A stretch of DNA of 64,000 nt. It comes from DATHBD01 sp035296325 (GTDB taxonomy: Bacteria > Actinomycetota > Actinomycetes > Mycobacteriales > Micromonosporaceae). Below the pieces are notes generated by a model, which was not told the origin of the DNA, searched no databases, and worked only from the letters and a program-made list of their open reading frames with translations. The DNA is taken from assembly GCA_035296325.1 (NCBI GenBank), contig DATHBD010000063.1:88436-152435 (forward strand), read 5' to 3'. This document shows positions 7,285 to 16,113 of this stretch, one piece after another. The translations under genes were made by a program, and so were the position numbers. The stretch's first letter is position 1. Each line of letters starts with the position of its first letter.

Positions 7285-8202
7285 GTGGGTACCAGCAAGA
7301 ACCGGCAGCGCGCGATGGCGCGCGCCAAGGTCGAGCGGCAGATCGCCCGCCGGGCCGCCGCCTTGCGCCGACGCCGCCAGATCCAGGCTGCGATCGGCGC
7401 GACGCTCGCCGTGCTGGTTGTCGCGCTCGGTGTCGCCTGGACCGCCGGGGCGTTCGAGTCCACGCCCGCCACCCCGGCCGACTGCACCTGGAACACCAGG
7501 GCAGCGTCGGCCGAGATCAAGGATGTCGGCGTCCCGTCGACGGCAAACGTGCCCAAGTCCGGCGTCAAGCCGATGACGATCACCACCGGCCTCGGCGTGA
7601 TCGAGGCGCAACTCGACCTGGTCAAGGCGCCCTGCACCGCGGCCAACTTCACGTACCTGGCCAGCAAGAAGTTCTTCGAGAACACCAAGTGCCACCGGCT
7701 GTCCACGAACGGCCTCTTCGTGCTCCAGTGTGGTGACCCGTCGGCCACCGGCAAGGGTGGCCCGACCTACACCTTCGCCGACGAGAACCTGCCGCAGGCG
7801 CCGGCGGTGCCGTCCGCCGATCCCAGTGCCAGCCCAGCTGCGCCGGCGCCGAACCTGTACCCCCGCGGCACGCTCGCCATGGCCAACTCCGGCGAGGACA
7901 CCAACAGCAGCCAGTTCTTCATCGTGTACAAGGACGGGTCGCAGCTGGAGCCGAAGTACTCGGTGTTTGGCACCATCACCAAGGGCATGGATATCGTGGA
8001 CAAGGTGGCCGAGGCCGGCGTGCAGGACACGGGCGGCCAGGCATCGACCGACGGCACGCCAAAGACCGAGGTGCTGATCCAGTCGCTCACCGTCGGCGAC
8101 GCCCAGCCCGCGGTGCCGACCACGCCGGCGGCACCGGGATCGGGCACCCCCGCACCGAGCGGTTCGGCGGGCGGGACGGGCAGCGCCGCCCAGCAGCCTT
8201 GA
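7285..8202 (+). CDS. membrane-anchored cyclophilin-type peptidyl-prolyl isomerase (copy 1)
   Basis: This is a 305-residue protein with a basic cytoplasmic N-terminus (about 1-33), a single membrane helix (about 34-56) and an extracytoplasmic cyclophilin domain. Diagnostic segments are CHRL, FVLQCGDPSATGKGGPTY, GTLAMANSGEDTNSSQFFI and YSVFGTI. Cyclophilins speed proline isomerisation during folding. The C-terminus is a Pro/Ala/Gly/Ser-rich tail. GTG 7285 has GGAGGG upstream. A paralogue follows directly, and the two are probably cotranscribed. It is divergent from the hydrolase-hisS operon. Confidence 0.9.
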   Translation: MGTSKNRQRAMARAKVERQIARRAAALRRRRQIQAAIGATLAVLVVALGVAWTAGAFESTPATPADCTWNTRAASAEIKDVGVPSTANVPKSGVKPMTITTGLGVIEAQLDLVKAPCTAANFTYLASKKFFENTKCHRLSTNGLFVLQCGDPSATGKGGPTYTFADENLPQAPAVPSADPSASPAAPAPNLYPRGTLAMANSGEDTNSSQFFIVYKDGSQLEPKYSVFGTITKGMDIVDKVAEAGVQDTGGQASTDGTPKTEVLIQSLTVGDAQPAVPTTPAAPGSGTPAPSGSAGGTGSAAQQP

Positions 8203-8270
8203 GTGACACTCCACGCCTGAACAACGACCGACGCGAGCGCACCGCGCCGACACAACCCCAGGGAGACACC

Positions 8271-9110
8271 GTGACGTCCAACCGGGACCGGCAGCGCGCC
8301 GCGGCGCGCATCCGCCTGGAGCGGGAGATGGCAGAGCGGGCCGAGTCCGCACAGAAGCGGCGGCGGGTGCAGCTCATCGGGGCTGGCGCCGGCACGGCCG
8401 TGGTGATCCTCGGCATGGTCTGGCTCGTGGTGGCCGTCTCCAGCGACGACGACAAGAAGCCGACCGCCGCTGCGTCGGAGTCCGCTTCGGCGGCCGCGTG
8501 CCAGTGGAAGCCGAAGGTCGACCCCAGCGCGGCGAGCGCCGAGCCGCTGCCGCCCGAGATCAAGGACGTGGGCACTCCCCCGGCGTCCGGCGAACCGCGC
8601 TCCGGCAAGTCGACCATGACGATCACCACGAACCTCGGTGAGCTGAAGGCGACCCTGGACCTGTCGAAGGTCCCCTGCACGGCGGCGAACTTCTCTTTCC
8701 TGGCCAGCAAGAACTACTTCGACAACACCGAGTGCCACCGGATGACGACCGAGGGCATTCACGTGCTGCAGTGCGGCGACCCGTCCGCCACCGGACGGGG
8801 CGGCCCGACGTACCAGTACACCGACGAGAACCTGCCGACGAACCGCCGACCGGCGTACCCGGAGGGCACGATCGCCATGGCGAACGCCGGCCCGAACACC
8901 AACGGCAGCCAGTTCTTCATCGTCTACAAGGACACCGAACTCCAGCCGAACTACACGGTGCTCGGCAAGGTGGACCAGGCCAGCCTGGACATCGTGAAGA
9001 AGGTGGCCGAGGCCGGTGTTGTGGACGCCGACCCGCAGCAGCCCGGCGACGGCAAGCCGAAGACGCAGGTCAAGATCTCCGACCTGACGGTCGGCGCCCC
9101 GCAGACCTGA
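8271..9110 (+). CDS. membrane-anchored cyclophilin-type peptidyl-prolyl isomerase (copy 2)
   Basis: This is a 279-residue paralogue of the preceding gene with the same plan: basic N-terminus, one helix (about 35-56), then a cyclophilin domain with CHRM, HVLQCGDPSATGRGGPTY, GTIAMANAGPNTNGSQFFI and YTVLGKV. It lacks the low-complexity C-terminal tail of copy 1. GTG 8271 has AGGGAG about 8 nt upstream; the 68-nt gap suggests cotranscription. A strong hairpin follows. Tandem duplication is evident from shared motifs and order. Confidence 0.9.
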   Translation: MTSNRDRQRAAARIRLEREMAERAESAQKRRRVQLIGAGAGTAVVILGMVWLVVAVSSDDDKKPTAAASESASAAACQWKPKVDPSAASAEPLPPEIKDVGTPPASGEPRSGKSTMTITTNLGELKATLDLSKVPCTAANFSFLASKNYFDNTECHRMTTEGIHVLQCGDPSATGRGGPTYQYTDENLPTNRRPAYPEGTIAMANAGPNTNGSQFFIVYKDTELQPNYTVLGKVDQASLDIVKKVAEAGVVDADPQQPGDGKPKTQVKISDLTVGAPQT

Positions 9111-9120
9111 TCCGGATCGC

Positions 9121-9153
9121 AAGCGGGCCCGACACCGGTCGTTGGGCCCGCTT
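9121..9153 (+). terminator. hairpin terminator between cyclophilin and relA
   Basis: There is a perfect 10-bp inverted repeat, AAGCGGGCCC at 9121-9130 and GGGCCCGCTT at 9144-9153. It stands between convergent genes and probably serves both. Confidence 0.65.
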
Positions 9154-9190
9154 CCGCGACTCCGCTCCTATTCGCCGACGCTTCCGGAGG

Positions 9191-11728
9191 TCAGGCGCCG
9201 GAGGTCACCCGGTAGGCGTCGTACACGCCGTCGACCCGTCGTACCGCCGCGAGCAGGTGGTTGAGGTGCTTGGGGTCGGCCATCTCGAAGCTGAACCGGC
9301 TCACCGCGACCCGGTCCCGGGTGGTGGTGACGGTCGCCGAGAGAATGTTGACCTTCTCCTCGGAAAGCACCTTGGTGATATCGGCCAGCAGCTTGTGCCG
9401 GTCCAACGCCTCGACCTGGATGGCCACCAGGAACGTCGACGCCGCGGTCGGCTTCCACGCCACCTTGAGCACCCGCTCCTGCTGCGCCTCCAGGTCGATC
9501 GCGTTGGCGCAGTCGCAGCGGTGCACGCTGACCCCGCCGGAGCGGGTCACGAAGCCGAAGACGGCGTCGCCCGGCACCGGGGTGCAGCAGCGCGCCAGCT
9601 TGATCCAGACGTCGTCCACGCCCTCCACGACGACACCCGGGTCCTGCGTCTCCCGGTGGCGGGGCGGACGGGTCGGTAGCGCCGCCTCGGCGATGTCCTC
9701 GACCGCGCCCTCTTCGCCGCCGTACCCGGCGACCAGGCGGGACACGATCGACTGGGCCGAGACCTGGCTCTCCCCCACCGCGGCGTAGAGCGCGGCGACG
9801 TCGGCCAGGTGCAGGTCGCGGGCGATCGTCATCAGGGACTCGGAAGTGAGCAGCCGCTGCAGCGGCAGACCCTGCTTGCGCATGGCCTTGACCATCTGGT
9901 CCTTGCCGGCCTCGATCGCCTCTTCGCGGCGCTCCTTGTTGAAGTACTGCCGGATCTTGGTGCGGGCGCGGGGGCTCTTGACGAAGCCCAGCCAGTCCTG
10001 TGTCGGCCCGGCCGTCTCCGACTTCGACGTGAAGATCTCGATCACGTCACCGTTGGAGAGCGTGGACTCCAGCGGTACCAGCTTGCCGTTGACCCGCGCG
10101 CCGATGCACTTGTGCCCGACCTCGGTGTGCACCGCGTAGGCGAAGTCGACCGGGGTCGAGCCGGTGGTCAGTGCGATCACGTCGCCCTTGGGCGTGAAGA
10201 CGTAGACCTCCTGGCTGGACAGGTCGAAGCGCAGCGCGTCGAGGAACTCGCTCGGGTCGCTCGCCTCCCGCTGCCAGTCCAGCAGCTGCCGCAGCCAGGT
10301 CATCTCGTCGATGTGCGCCGGTGGGCCGGAGATGGTGGCGCTCTTGGTCTCTTTGTACCGCCAGTGCGCCGCGATCCCGTACTCGGCGGTGCGGTGCATC
10401 GCGTACGTCCGGATCTGCATCTCCACCGGCTTGCCGGTCGGCCCGATCACGGTGGTGTGCAGCGACTGGTACATGTTGAACTTCGGCATCGCGATGTAGT
10501 CCTTGAACCGGCCGGGAACCGGTTGCCAGCTCGCGTGGATCACACCGAGTGCCGCGTAGCAGTCGCGCACCGTCTCGACCAGGATCCGCACGCCGATCAG
10601 GTCGTAGATGTCGGCGAACTCGCGGCCGCGCACGATCATCTTCTGGTACACGGAGTACAGGTGCTTCGGCCGGCCGGTGACCTCCGCCTTGATCTTGGCC
10701 GCCTTCAGGTCGACCGAGACCTTCTGGGTGACCTGCCGCAGCAGATTCTCCCGCTGCGGAGCGTGCTCCCCGATCAGCCGGTGGATCTCGTCGAAGCGCT
10801 TGGGGAACAGCGTCTTGAACGCCAGGTCCTCGAGCTCCCACTTGATCGTGTTCATCCCGAGGCGGTGCGCGAGCGGCGCCAGGATCTCCAGCGTCTCCTT
10901 GGCCTTCTGCTCCTGCTTCGGCCGGGGCAGAAAGGTCAGCGTCCGCATGTTGTGCAGCCGGTCCGCGAGCTTGATGACCAGCACCCGGGGGTCCTTGGCC
11001 ATCGCGACGACCATCTTGCGGATGGTTTCCGCCTTCGCCGCGTCACCGAGCTTGACCTTGTCCAGCTTCGTCACGCCGTCGACCAGCAGCCGGACCTCCC
11101 CGCCGAAGTCGATCTCCATCTGCTCCAGCGTGTAGGGCGTGTCCTCGATCGTGTCGTGCAGCAGCGCAGCCACGAGTGTGGTGGTGTCCATGCCGAGTTC
11201 GGAGAGGATGCCGGCGACCGCGAGCGGATGGGTGATGTACGGGTCGCCCGACTTGCGGTACTGACCGTTGTGCCAGCCCTCCGCGATGTCGAACGCCTTC
11301 TGCAGCAGCCGGACGTCGGCCTTGGGGTGGGAGTTGCGGTGCTGGGCGATCAGCGGCTCCAGCGCCTCACTCACCTGCGGGCTCTGCCACGGGGCGTTGA
11401 ACCGTGCGAGCCGCGCCCGCACCCGACGGCCGGTCGGCGTGACACCAACCAGCCCGAGTGCGGTGGTGGTGCCCGAGCCGCCATCCGTGCCCGGTTCGCT
11501 TCCGCCAGCGGCGCCGGCCGGGCTCGGGGCGGCCAACGCACCGGGGGCGGCCGGGCCGGGGGCGGCCGGCGCGCCGGGGAACGGGATGACCACCGCGCCG
11601 GGGCTGTCGGCACTCGCGGCCGGGTCGGATGGTGACGCCGCATCGGCAGCCTCGGGTCCGGACGCCGCACCGATGGAGTCGATCACGTTGAGGGTGCCAT
11701 CCTCAGGAGGCGCGACTTCGCCGGACAC
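9191..11728 (-). CDS. relA: bifunctional (p)ppGpp synthetase/hydrolase RelA/SpoT (Rel)
   Basis: This 845-residue enzyme makes and degrades the alarmone (p)ppGpp. Domain order is: a Pro/Ala/Gly-rich N-terminal extension (1-100) that looks disordered, an HD hydrolase domain with HDTIED (191-196), the synthetase domain with RFKDYIAMPKFNMYQSLHT, a TGS domain (VYVFTPKGD), a helical/Cys-containing region (ARCCTPVPGD, VHRCDC) and a C-terminal ACT domain. The start is GTG 11728, with GAGGAG about 7 nt upstream. Both catalytic domains look intact. It lies downstream of apt with a 159-nt gap, the usual actinobacterial order. Confidence 0.95.
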   Translation of the reverse strand: MSGEVAPPEDGTLNVIDSIGAASGPEAADAASPSDPAASADSPGAVVIPFPGAPAAPGPAAPGALAAPSPAGAAGGSEPGTDGGSGTTTALGLVGVTPTGRRVRARLARFNAPWQSPQVSEALEPLIAQHRNSHPKADVRLLQKAFDIAEGWHNGQYRKSGDPYITHPLAVAGILSELGMDTTTLVAALLHDTIEDTPYTLEQMEIDFGGEVRLLVDGVTKLDKVKLGDAAKAETIRKMVVAMAKDPRVLVIKLADRLHNMRTLTFLPRPKQEQKAKETLEILAPLAHRLGMNTIKWELEDLAFKTLFPKRFDEIHRLIGEHAPQRENLLRQVTQKVSVDLKAAKIKAEVTGRPKHLYSVYQKMIVRGREFADIYDLIGVRILVETVRDCYAALGVIHASWQPVPGRFKDYIAMPKFNMYQSLHTTVIGPTGKPVEMQIRTYAMHRTAEYGIAAHWRYKETKSATISGPPAHIDEMTWLRQLLDWQREASDPSEFLDALRFDLSSQEVYVFTPKGDVIALTTGSTPVDFAYAVHTEVGHKCIGARVNGKLVPLESTLSNGDVIEIFTSKSETAGPTQDWLGFVKSPRARTKIRQYFNKERREEAIEAGKDQMVKAMRKQGLPLQRLLTSESLMTIARDLHLADVAALYAAVGESQVSAQSIVSRLVAGYGGEEGAVEDIAEAALPTRPPRHRETQDPGVVVEGVDDVWIKLARCCTPVPGDAVFGFVTRSGGVSVHRCDCANAIDLEAQQERVLKVAWKPTAASTFLVAIQVEALDRHKLLADITKVLSEEKVNILSATVTTTRDRVAVSRFSFEMADPKHLNHLLAAVRRVDGVYDAYRVTSGA

Positions 11729-11887
11729 CAGCCGCTCCTCAATCGCCGCTTGCGGATCAATCTTGCGAACTGCGGGCTCCTCGTACCTGGCGCGTGTGTG
11801 GCGCTGCCGCCTGCGCGTTTCCGTGTGATAGGCAATCGTACCTGGCTGGGCCGGCGACCACGCCAGGTCGGTCGTGGCTCCACCGCG

Positions 11888-12442
11888 CTAAACCGTCAAC
11901 AGGGCATGAACCTCGCGAGGACGCAGTCGCGCCCGGCCCGGCAGGAATCCCAGCTCCAAGAGGACGCTGAACCCGCTCACCACCGCTCCGGCCCGCTCCA
12001 CCAGTCCCAGCGTCGCCTCCGCGGTGCCGCCGGTGGCCAGCACGTCGTCCACGACCAGGACCCGCTGACCGGCGAGGAACGCGTCCGCGTGAATCTCGAT
12101 CGACGCCTCGCCGTACTCCAGCGCGTACGTCGCGGCGAACGTGCGCCGGGGCAGCTTGCCGGCCTTGCGCACGGGCACCACGCCGACGCCTGTCGCGTAC
12201 GCCACCGCCGCGGCGATCAGGAAGCCCCGCGCCTCGATGCCGGCCACCACGTCGAAGGAGTCGGCGCCGTGGTGGCTGACGATGGCGTCCATCGCCGCCG
12301 CGAACGCGCTGCCATCGGCGAAGAGGGGGCTGAGATCCTTGAAGACGATGCCGGGCTTGGGAAAGTCCGGCACGTCGAGCACCCTGCCGGCGACGAGCGC
12401 CGCGGTCGCGGCGCTCGTCGCACTGATGTCGTCAACTGGCAC
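11888..12442 (-). CDS. apt: adenine phosphoribosyltransferase
   Basis: This 184-residue purine-salvage enzyme makes AMP from adenine and PRPP. The PRPP-binding loop VLVVDDVLATGGT is clear, preceded by the family signatures FPKPGIVFKDLSPLF and IEARGFL. It lies 24 nt after secF and upstream of relA, the standard secD-secF-apt-relA order of actinobacteria. Length and motifs are normal. Confidence 0.94.
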   Translation of the reverse strand: MPVDDISATSAATAALVAGRVLDVPDFPKPGIVFKDLSPLFADGSAFAAAMDAIVSHHGADSFDVVAGIEARGFLIAAAVAYATGVGVVPVRKAGKLPRRTFAATYALEYGEASIEIHADAFLAGQRVLVVDDVLATGGTAEATLGLVERAGAVVSGFSVLLELGFLPGRARLRPREVHALLTV

Positions 12443-12466
12443 GGTGCGGCCCCCCCGCCGGAACGC

Positions 12467-13735
12467 TCAGCGCCGACGGGTGTTTCCGCCCGGCTTCTTG
12501 CGCTGACCGGCCTTGCCGCCCGGCCGCGGTGCGCCACCGGAAGCCGGACCGCGCTTGGGCACCGTCTGCGGTTCTTCGGCCGACCCGTCGCCGACGTCGA
12601 GGGGGTCGACGGTGCTCACCGCGGTGGCGCCGGATCGGCCACCACCGGACACTGCGGCACCGGCCGCTCCGGCCCGGGCCGGCACCGCCTTGGTCCCCGG
12701 TCGCCGTCCCGCGGCGCCCGCGGCCCGGCCGGTACGGCCCTCCGCCTCGCCCCGCTCCAGCCCGATCCGCCGGGTCAGCACCCGCTGGGCGTGCAGCTTG
12801 TACTTGGAGTCGAGCAGCTTCAGGTCGACCAACCACGGGGTGGCCAGGAAGAGCGAGGAGTAGGCGCCGGTCAACATACCGACGAAGAGCACGAGGGCGA
12901 GGTCCTTCAGGGTGCCGACGCCGAGTAGTCCGGCGCCGACGAAGAGCAGCCCGCTCACCGGGAGCAGCGCGATGACGCTGGTGTTGATCGAGCGCATCAG
13001 CGTCTGGTTGACGGCGAGGTTCGCCGCCTCCGGGTAGCTGAACCGGTTGTGCCCGAGGATGCCGCGGGTGTTCTCGTCCACCTTGTCGAAGACCACGACG
13101 GTGTCGTACAGCGAGAAGCCCAGGATGGTGAGCAGGCCGATGACCGTGGCCGGCGTCACCTCGAAGCCGATCAACGAGTAGATGCCGGCCGTCAGGGTCA
13201 GGTCATGCAGCAGGGCGAGGAGCGCGGCGATGGCCATTTGGCGTTCGAAGCGGATCCAGATGTACGCGCCCACGACGACGAGGAACACCAGCAGCGCCCG
13301 GAGGGCCTTCTCGGTGACGGCACCACCCCATGAGGCGCTCACCTGCTTGGTGCTCACTTCGGTGGGGTTGACCTTCGCGCCGGCGGCCAGCGCCTCCTGA
13401 ATCGCTGCGCGCTGCTCGTCGCCTTCGGCGCCCTTGGCCAACGTGGGCGTACGGATGACGTAGCTGCCCGGATCGCGGCCCCGCACCTGTGCCGAAGAGA
13501 CGGTCACGCCGGTGGCCTCCACGGCCCCCCGCACCTGCTCGATCGACGTGGCCGCCCGTACCGGCACCATGAATTCGTTGCCGCCGGCGAACTCGACACC
13601 GAACTGGAAGCGGTTGAACGCCATGCTGCCGATGCAGATCAGCAGCAGCACCGCCGAGGCGAGATACCAACGCTTGCGCGGACCGATGAAGTCGATGTTG
13701 GTTTCACCGCGGTAGAGCCGGCGAAAGATGCTCAT
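12467..13735 (-). CDS. secF: protein translocase subunit SecF
   Basis: This 422-residue inner-membrane protein works with SecD to drive late steps of Sec-dependent export. It has an N-terminal helix (about 24-40), a periplasmic domain beginning FQFGVEFAGGNEF, and five helices including the conserved GFSLYDTVVVFDKVDENTRG and AVNQTLMRSINTS. The C-terminal 100 residues are a basic, Gly/Pro/Ala-rich cytoplasmic tail ending RKKPGGNTRRR, longer than in enteric SecF but common in actinobacteria. ATG 13735 follows the secD stop by 2 nt. Confidence 0.95.
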   Translation of the reverse strand: MSIFRRLYRGETNIDFIGPRKRWYLASAVLLLICIGSMAFNRFQFGVEFAGGNEFMVPVRAATSIEQVRGAVEATGVTVSSAQVRGRDPGSYVIRTPTLAKGAEGDEQRAAIQEALAAGAKVNPTEVSTKQVSASWGGAVTEKALRALLVFLVVVGAYIWIRFERQMAIAALLALLHDLTLTAGIYSLIGFEVTPATVIGLLTILGFSLYDTVVVFDKVDENTRGILGHNRFSYPEAANLAVNQTLMRSINTSVIALLPVSGLLFVGAGLLGVGTLKDLALVLFVGMLTGAYSSLFLATPWLVDLKLLDSKYKLHAQRVLTRRIGLERGEAEGRTGRAAGAAGRRPGTKAVPARAGAAGAAVSGGGRSGATAVSTVDPLDVGDGSAEEPQTVPKRGPASGGAPRPGGKAGQRKKPGGNTRRR

Positions 13736-13737
13736 GA

Positions 13738-15558
13738 TTAGGACTCCTTCGTGCGCACGGCGCCCAGGCGCGGTGCGACGTACGCGGCGGCAGCGGCCTT
13801 GTCCGACCGGGCGTTGCCGATGCCGGAGAAGCGTGGTGATGAGAATGTGTTGAACCTCGACAGCACCGCGACGAGCGGGTGGGTGAAGAGGAAGACGACG
13901 ATCACGTCGATCACGGTCGACAGGCCGAGGGTGAACGCGAAGCCCTTCACCTGGCCCACCGCCAGGATGTAGAGCACCGCCGCGGCGAGGAACGACACGG
14001 TGTTCGCCGAAAGGATCGTCCGGCGGGCGCGGGCCCACGCCCGGGGCACGGCGCTGCGCACCGACCGGCCGTCCCGGACCTCGTCTTTGAGTCGTTCGAA
14101 GAAGACGATGAACGAGTCCGCCGTGATGCCGATCGAGACGATGAGCCCGGCGATGCCGGCGAGGCTGAGCGCCAGGCCCAACTGCCGGCCCAGCAACACA
14201 AGCATCCCGTAGACGAGCGAGGCGGCCAACAGCAGGCTGGCGATCACCACGAAGCCGAGCAGGCGGTAGTAGAACAGGCAGTACAGCACCACGAGGCCGA
14301 GGCCGAGGCCGCCGGCCAGCAGGCCGGACCGCAGATACTGCCCGCCGAGGGTCGCCGTGGTGTTGGAGACGGACTCCACGGTGAACGACAGCGGCAGTGA
14401 ACCGTACTTGAGCTGGTTGGCCAACGTCTCCACGTCGGTCTTGGTGAACGAGCCGGTGACCTGGGCGTTGCCGGGGATCGTCTCCTGGATAGCCGGGGCG
14501 GAGACCACCGCGTTGTCCAGGACCATGGCGACGGCCTTCTTGGCGCCGTTGTCGTACGCCTCGGTGGTCAGCTTCGTCCACTTTTCCTGGCCATCGCTCT
14601 TGAACTCGATGTCGACCTTCCATCCGCCCTGGGACGGATCGTTCATGAAGCCCGCACTCTCCACGTCTTCGCCGACCACCTTGGCGATGTCGAGCAGGTA
14701 CTTCGTCTTGCCCTTGTCACAGGCGACGGCCTTCTCGTCGGCCTTCTGGATCGACCCGACCGGGCGGCCGTCGAGCTGCTTGCACCCGATCGTCGGGACC
14801 TTGAACTGCAGGTCAGCCGGCAGGACGGCGACCTCCTCCGGGGTCAGCGCGCCGAACGCCTGGGTGCCCGCGACGACGTCGGCGGCCGGGGGCGTACCCG
14901 TGGTCGGCTCCGGCAGCGTCTGCGCCTTGGCGTAGAGGTCCGCGCCCAGCTTGGCGATGACGGCGTTGCGCTGCTGCTCGACGCTGGCGTCCACCGGCGC
15001 GGCCGGCGCGCTGGCGCTGGCCGAGGCGGGGGCGCTCGCGCTGGCCGGGGCGCTGGCGGGGGCGCTTGCGCTGGCCGAGGCGTTCGCACTGGCGCCGGCG
15101 GAGGCGCTGGCACTCGGATTGGCGCTGGCACTCGGATCGGCGCTGGCGCTCGGCGCGGGGTCGGTGCTGGTATCGGTCACCGTCCCCAGCACCTTGCGGA
15201 AGTTGAGCTGCGCCGGAGCGACAAGCTTGCGCAGCTCGTTCTCACGGTTGGCGCCGGGGACCTGAACGTCGATGTTGCGGTCACCCGACGTGAGGACCTC
15301 CGCCTCGGTCACACCGGTGGCGTTGACCCGGTCATCGATGATCTGGCGGGCCTGCTGGAGCTGGGTGGCCTCCGGTGCCCGGTTGCCCGCCGTCACGGCG
15401 GAGAGCGTCATGCTCGTCCCGCCCTGCAGATCGAGCGCCAGCTTGGGGTTCGGCTTCCGGTCACCGGTGAAATACACCAGGGAGTAGAGAACGGCGAGAA
15501 TCAGCGCGAGCGCCGCGAAGTAACGCGACGCCTTGAGCTGTCCGGACGGTGCGGCCAC
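13738..15558 (-). CDS. secD: protein translocase subunit SecD
   Basis: This is a 606-residue partner of SecF, with an N-terminal helix (about 13-30), LDLQGGTSMTL, a large periplasmic domain with DDRVNATGVTEAEV, and a C-terminal six-helix bundle with the conserved GITADSFIVFFERLKDE. A low-complexity Ala/Ser/Pro segment (residues 134-189) interrupts the periplasmic domain. It is read through without disturbing the frame and is probably a flexible linker. The start is GTG 15558. The order yajC-secD-secF is conserved. Confidence 0.95.
   Translation of the reverse strand: MAAPSGQLKASRYFAALALILAVLYSLVYFTGDRKPNPKLALDLQGGTSMTLSAVTAGNRAPEATQLQQARQIIDDRVNATGVTEAEVLTSGDRNIDVQVPGANRENELRKLVAPAQLNFRKVLGTVTDTSTDPAPSASADPSASANPSASASAGASANASASASAPASAPASASAPASASASAPAAPVDASVEQQRNAVIAKLGADLYAKAQTLPEPTTGTPPAADVVAGTQAFGALTPEEVAVLPADLQFKVPTIGCKQLDGRPVGSIQKADEKAVACDKGKTKYLLDIAKVVGEDVESAGFMNDPSQGGWKVDIEFKSDGQEKWTKLTTEAYDNGAKKAVAMVLDNAVVSAPAIQETIPGNAQVTGSFTKTDVETLANQLKYGSLPLSFTVESVSNTTATLGGQYLRSGLLAGGLGLGLVVLYCLFYYRLLGFVVIASLLLAASLVYGMLVLLGRQLGLALSLAGIAGLIVSIGITADSFIVFFERLKDEVRDGRSVRSAVPRAWARARRTILSANTVSFLAAAVLYILAVGQVKGFAFTLGLSTVIDVIVVFLFTHPLVAVLSRFNTFSSPRFSGIGNARSDKAAAAAYVAPRLGAVRTKES
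14992..15159 (-). repeat. low-complexity Ala/Ser/Pro-coding repeat inside secD
   Basis: Short GGCGCTGGC-like units recur through this stretch and encode alternating Ser-Ala and Pro-Ala residues (134-189). Such repeats can change length by slippage; here the frame is intact. Confidence 0.7.
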
Positions 15559-15612
15559 GGCGGTAGGTCTCCAATAGCGGTTCAGATGGCGGTGAACGGG
15601 GCCGGCGGGCGG

Positions 15613-15960
15613 TCAGTCGGCGTCGATGACCTTGTCCGCCGCCGCCGTCTCATCGTCGTCGGACTGGGCGGCGGAGGCGATCACCTTGGCGATCGCGCCA
15701 CGCGCGTAGCGGGCGACCACTCCGGGGGCGATCTCCAGCATGACACTGTCGTCGTCGGCGGACTGGACGGTCCCGTACAGACCCCCCACCGTGACGACGG
15801 AATCGCCGGCGCCCAGCCCGGACTGCAGCTGCTCTATCTCGCGGCGGCGCTTCTGCTGCGGACGGATCATGAAGAAGTACATGACGGCAAACAGCAGGCC
15901 CATGACAAGAAACAGGGAGTAGCCGCTACCGGTGCTCTGGTTCTCAGCCGCGAATCGCAC
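15613..15960 (-). CDS. yajC: preprotein translocase subunit YajC
   Basis: This is a 115-residue single-pass membrane protein. Residues about 15-31 form the helix, followed directly by the family signature FFMIRPQQKRRREIE and the VTVGGLYGTVQ segment. YajC binds SecDF. The tail is acidic (SDDDETAAADKV). The start is GTG 15960; the gene is first in the yajC-secD-secF-apt series. The 153 nt to ruvB contain no other gene that I can see. Confidence 0.93.
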   Translation of the reverse strand: MRFAAENQSTGSGYSLFLVMGLLFAVMYFFMIRPQQKRRREIEQLQSGLGAGDSVVTVGGLYGTVQSADDDSVMLEIAPGVVARYARGAIAKVIASAAQSDDDETAAADKVIDAD

Positions 15961-16113
15961 TACGCATGCCTTCCGGTAACCGAGGGGCGCGCCGGCATGC
16001 TCGCCCCCGAAGGGTGGTGAATGTCCAGTTACGGACCGCGGGCGAGTCTACCTGTGTGGCGTACGCCACGTCGCCCGGCATCGATACCGGTCCGGTTACG
16101 CCGGCCACCGGGG

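Noticed and set aside
14992..15159. A CRISPR-like or minisatellite array in secD
   Set aside because: The repeats are short, without spacers, and encode an in-frame Ala/Ser/Pro linker.
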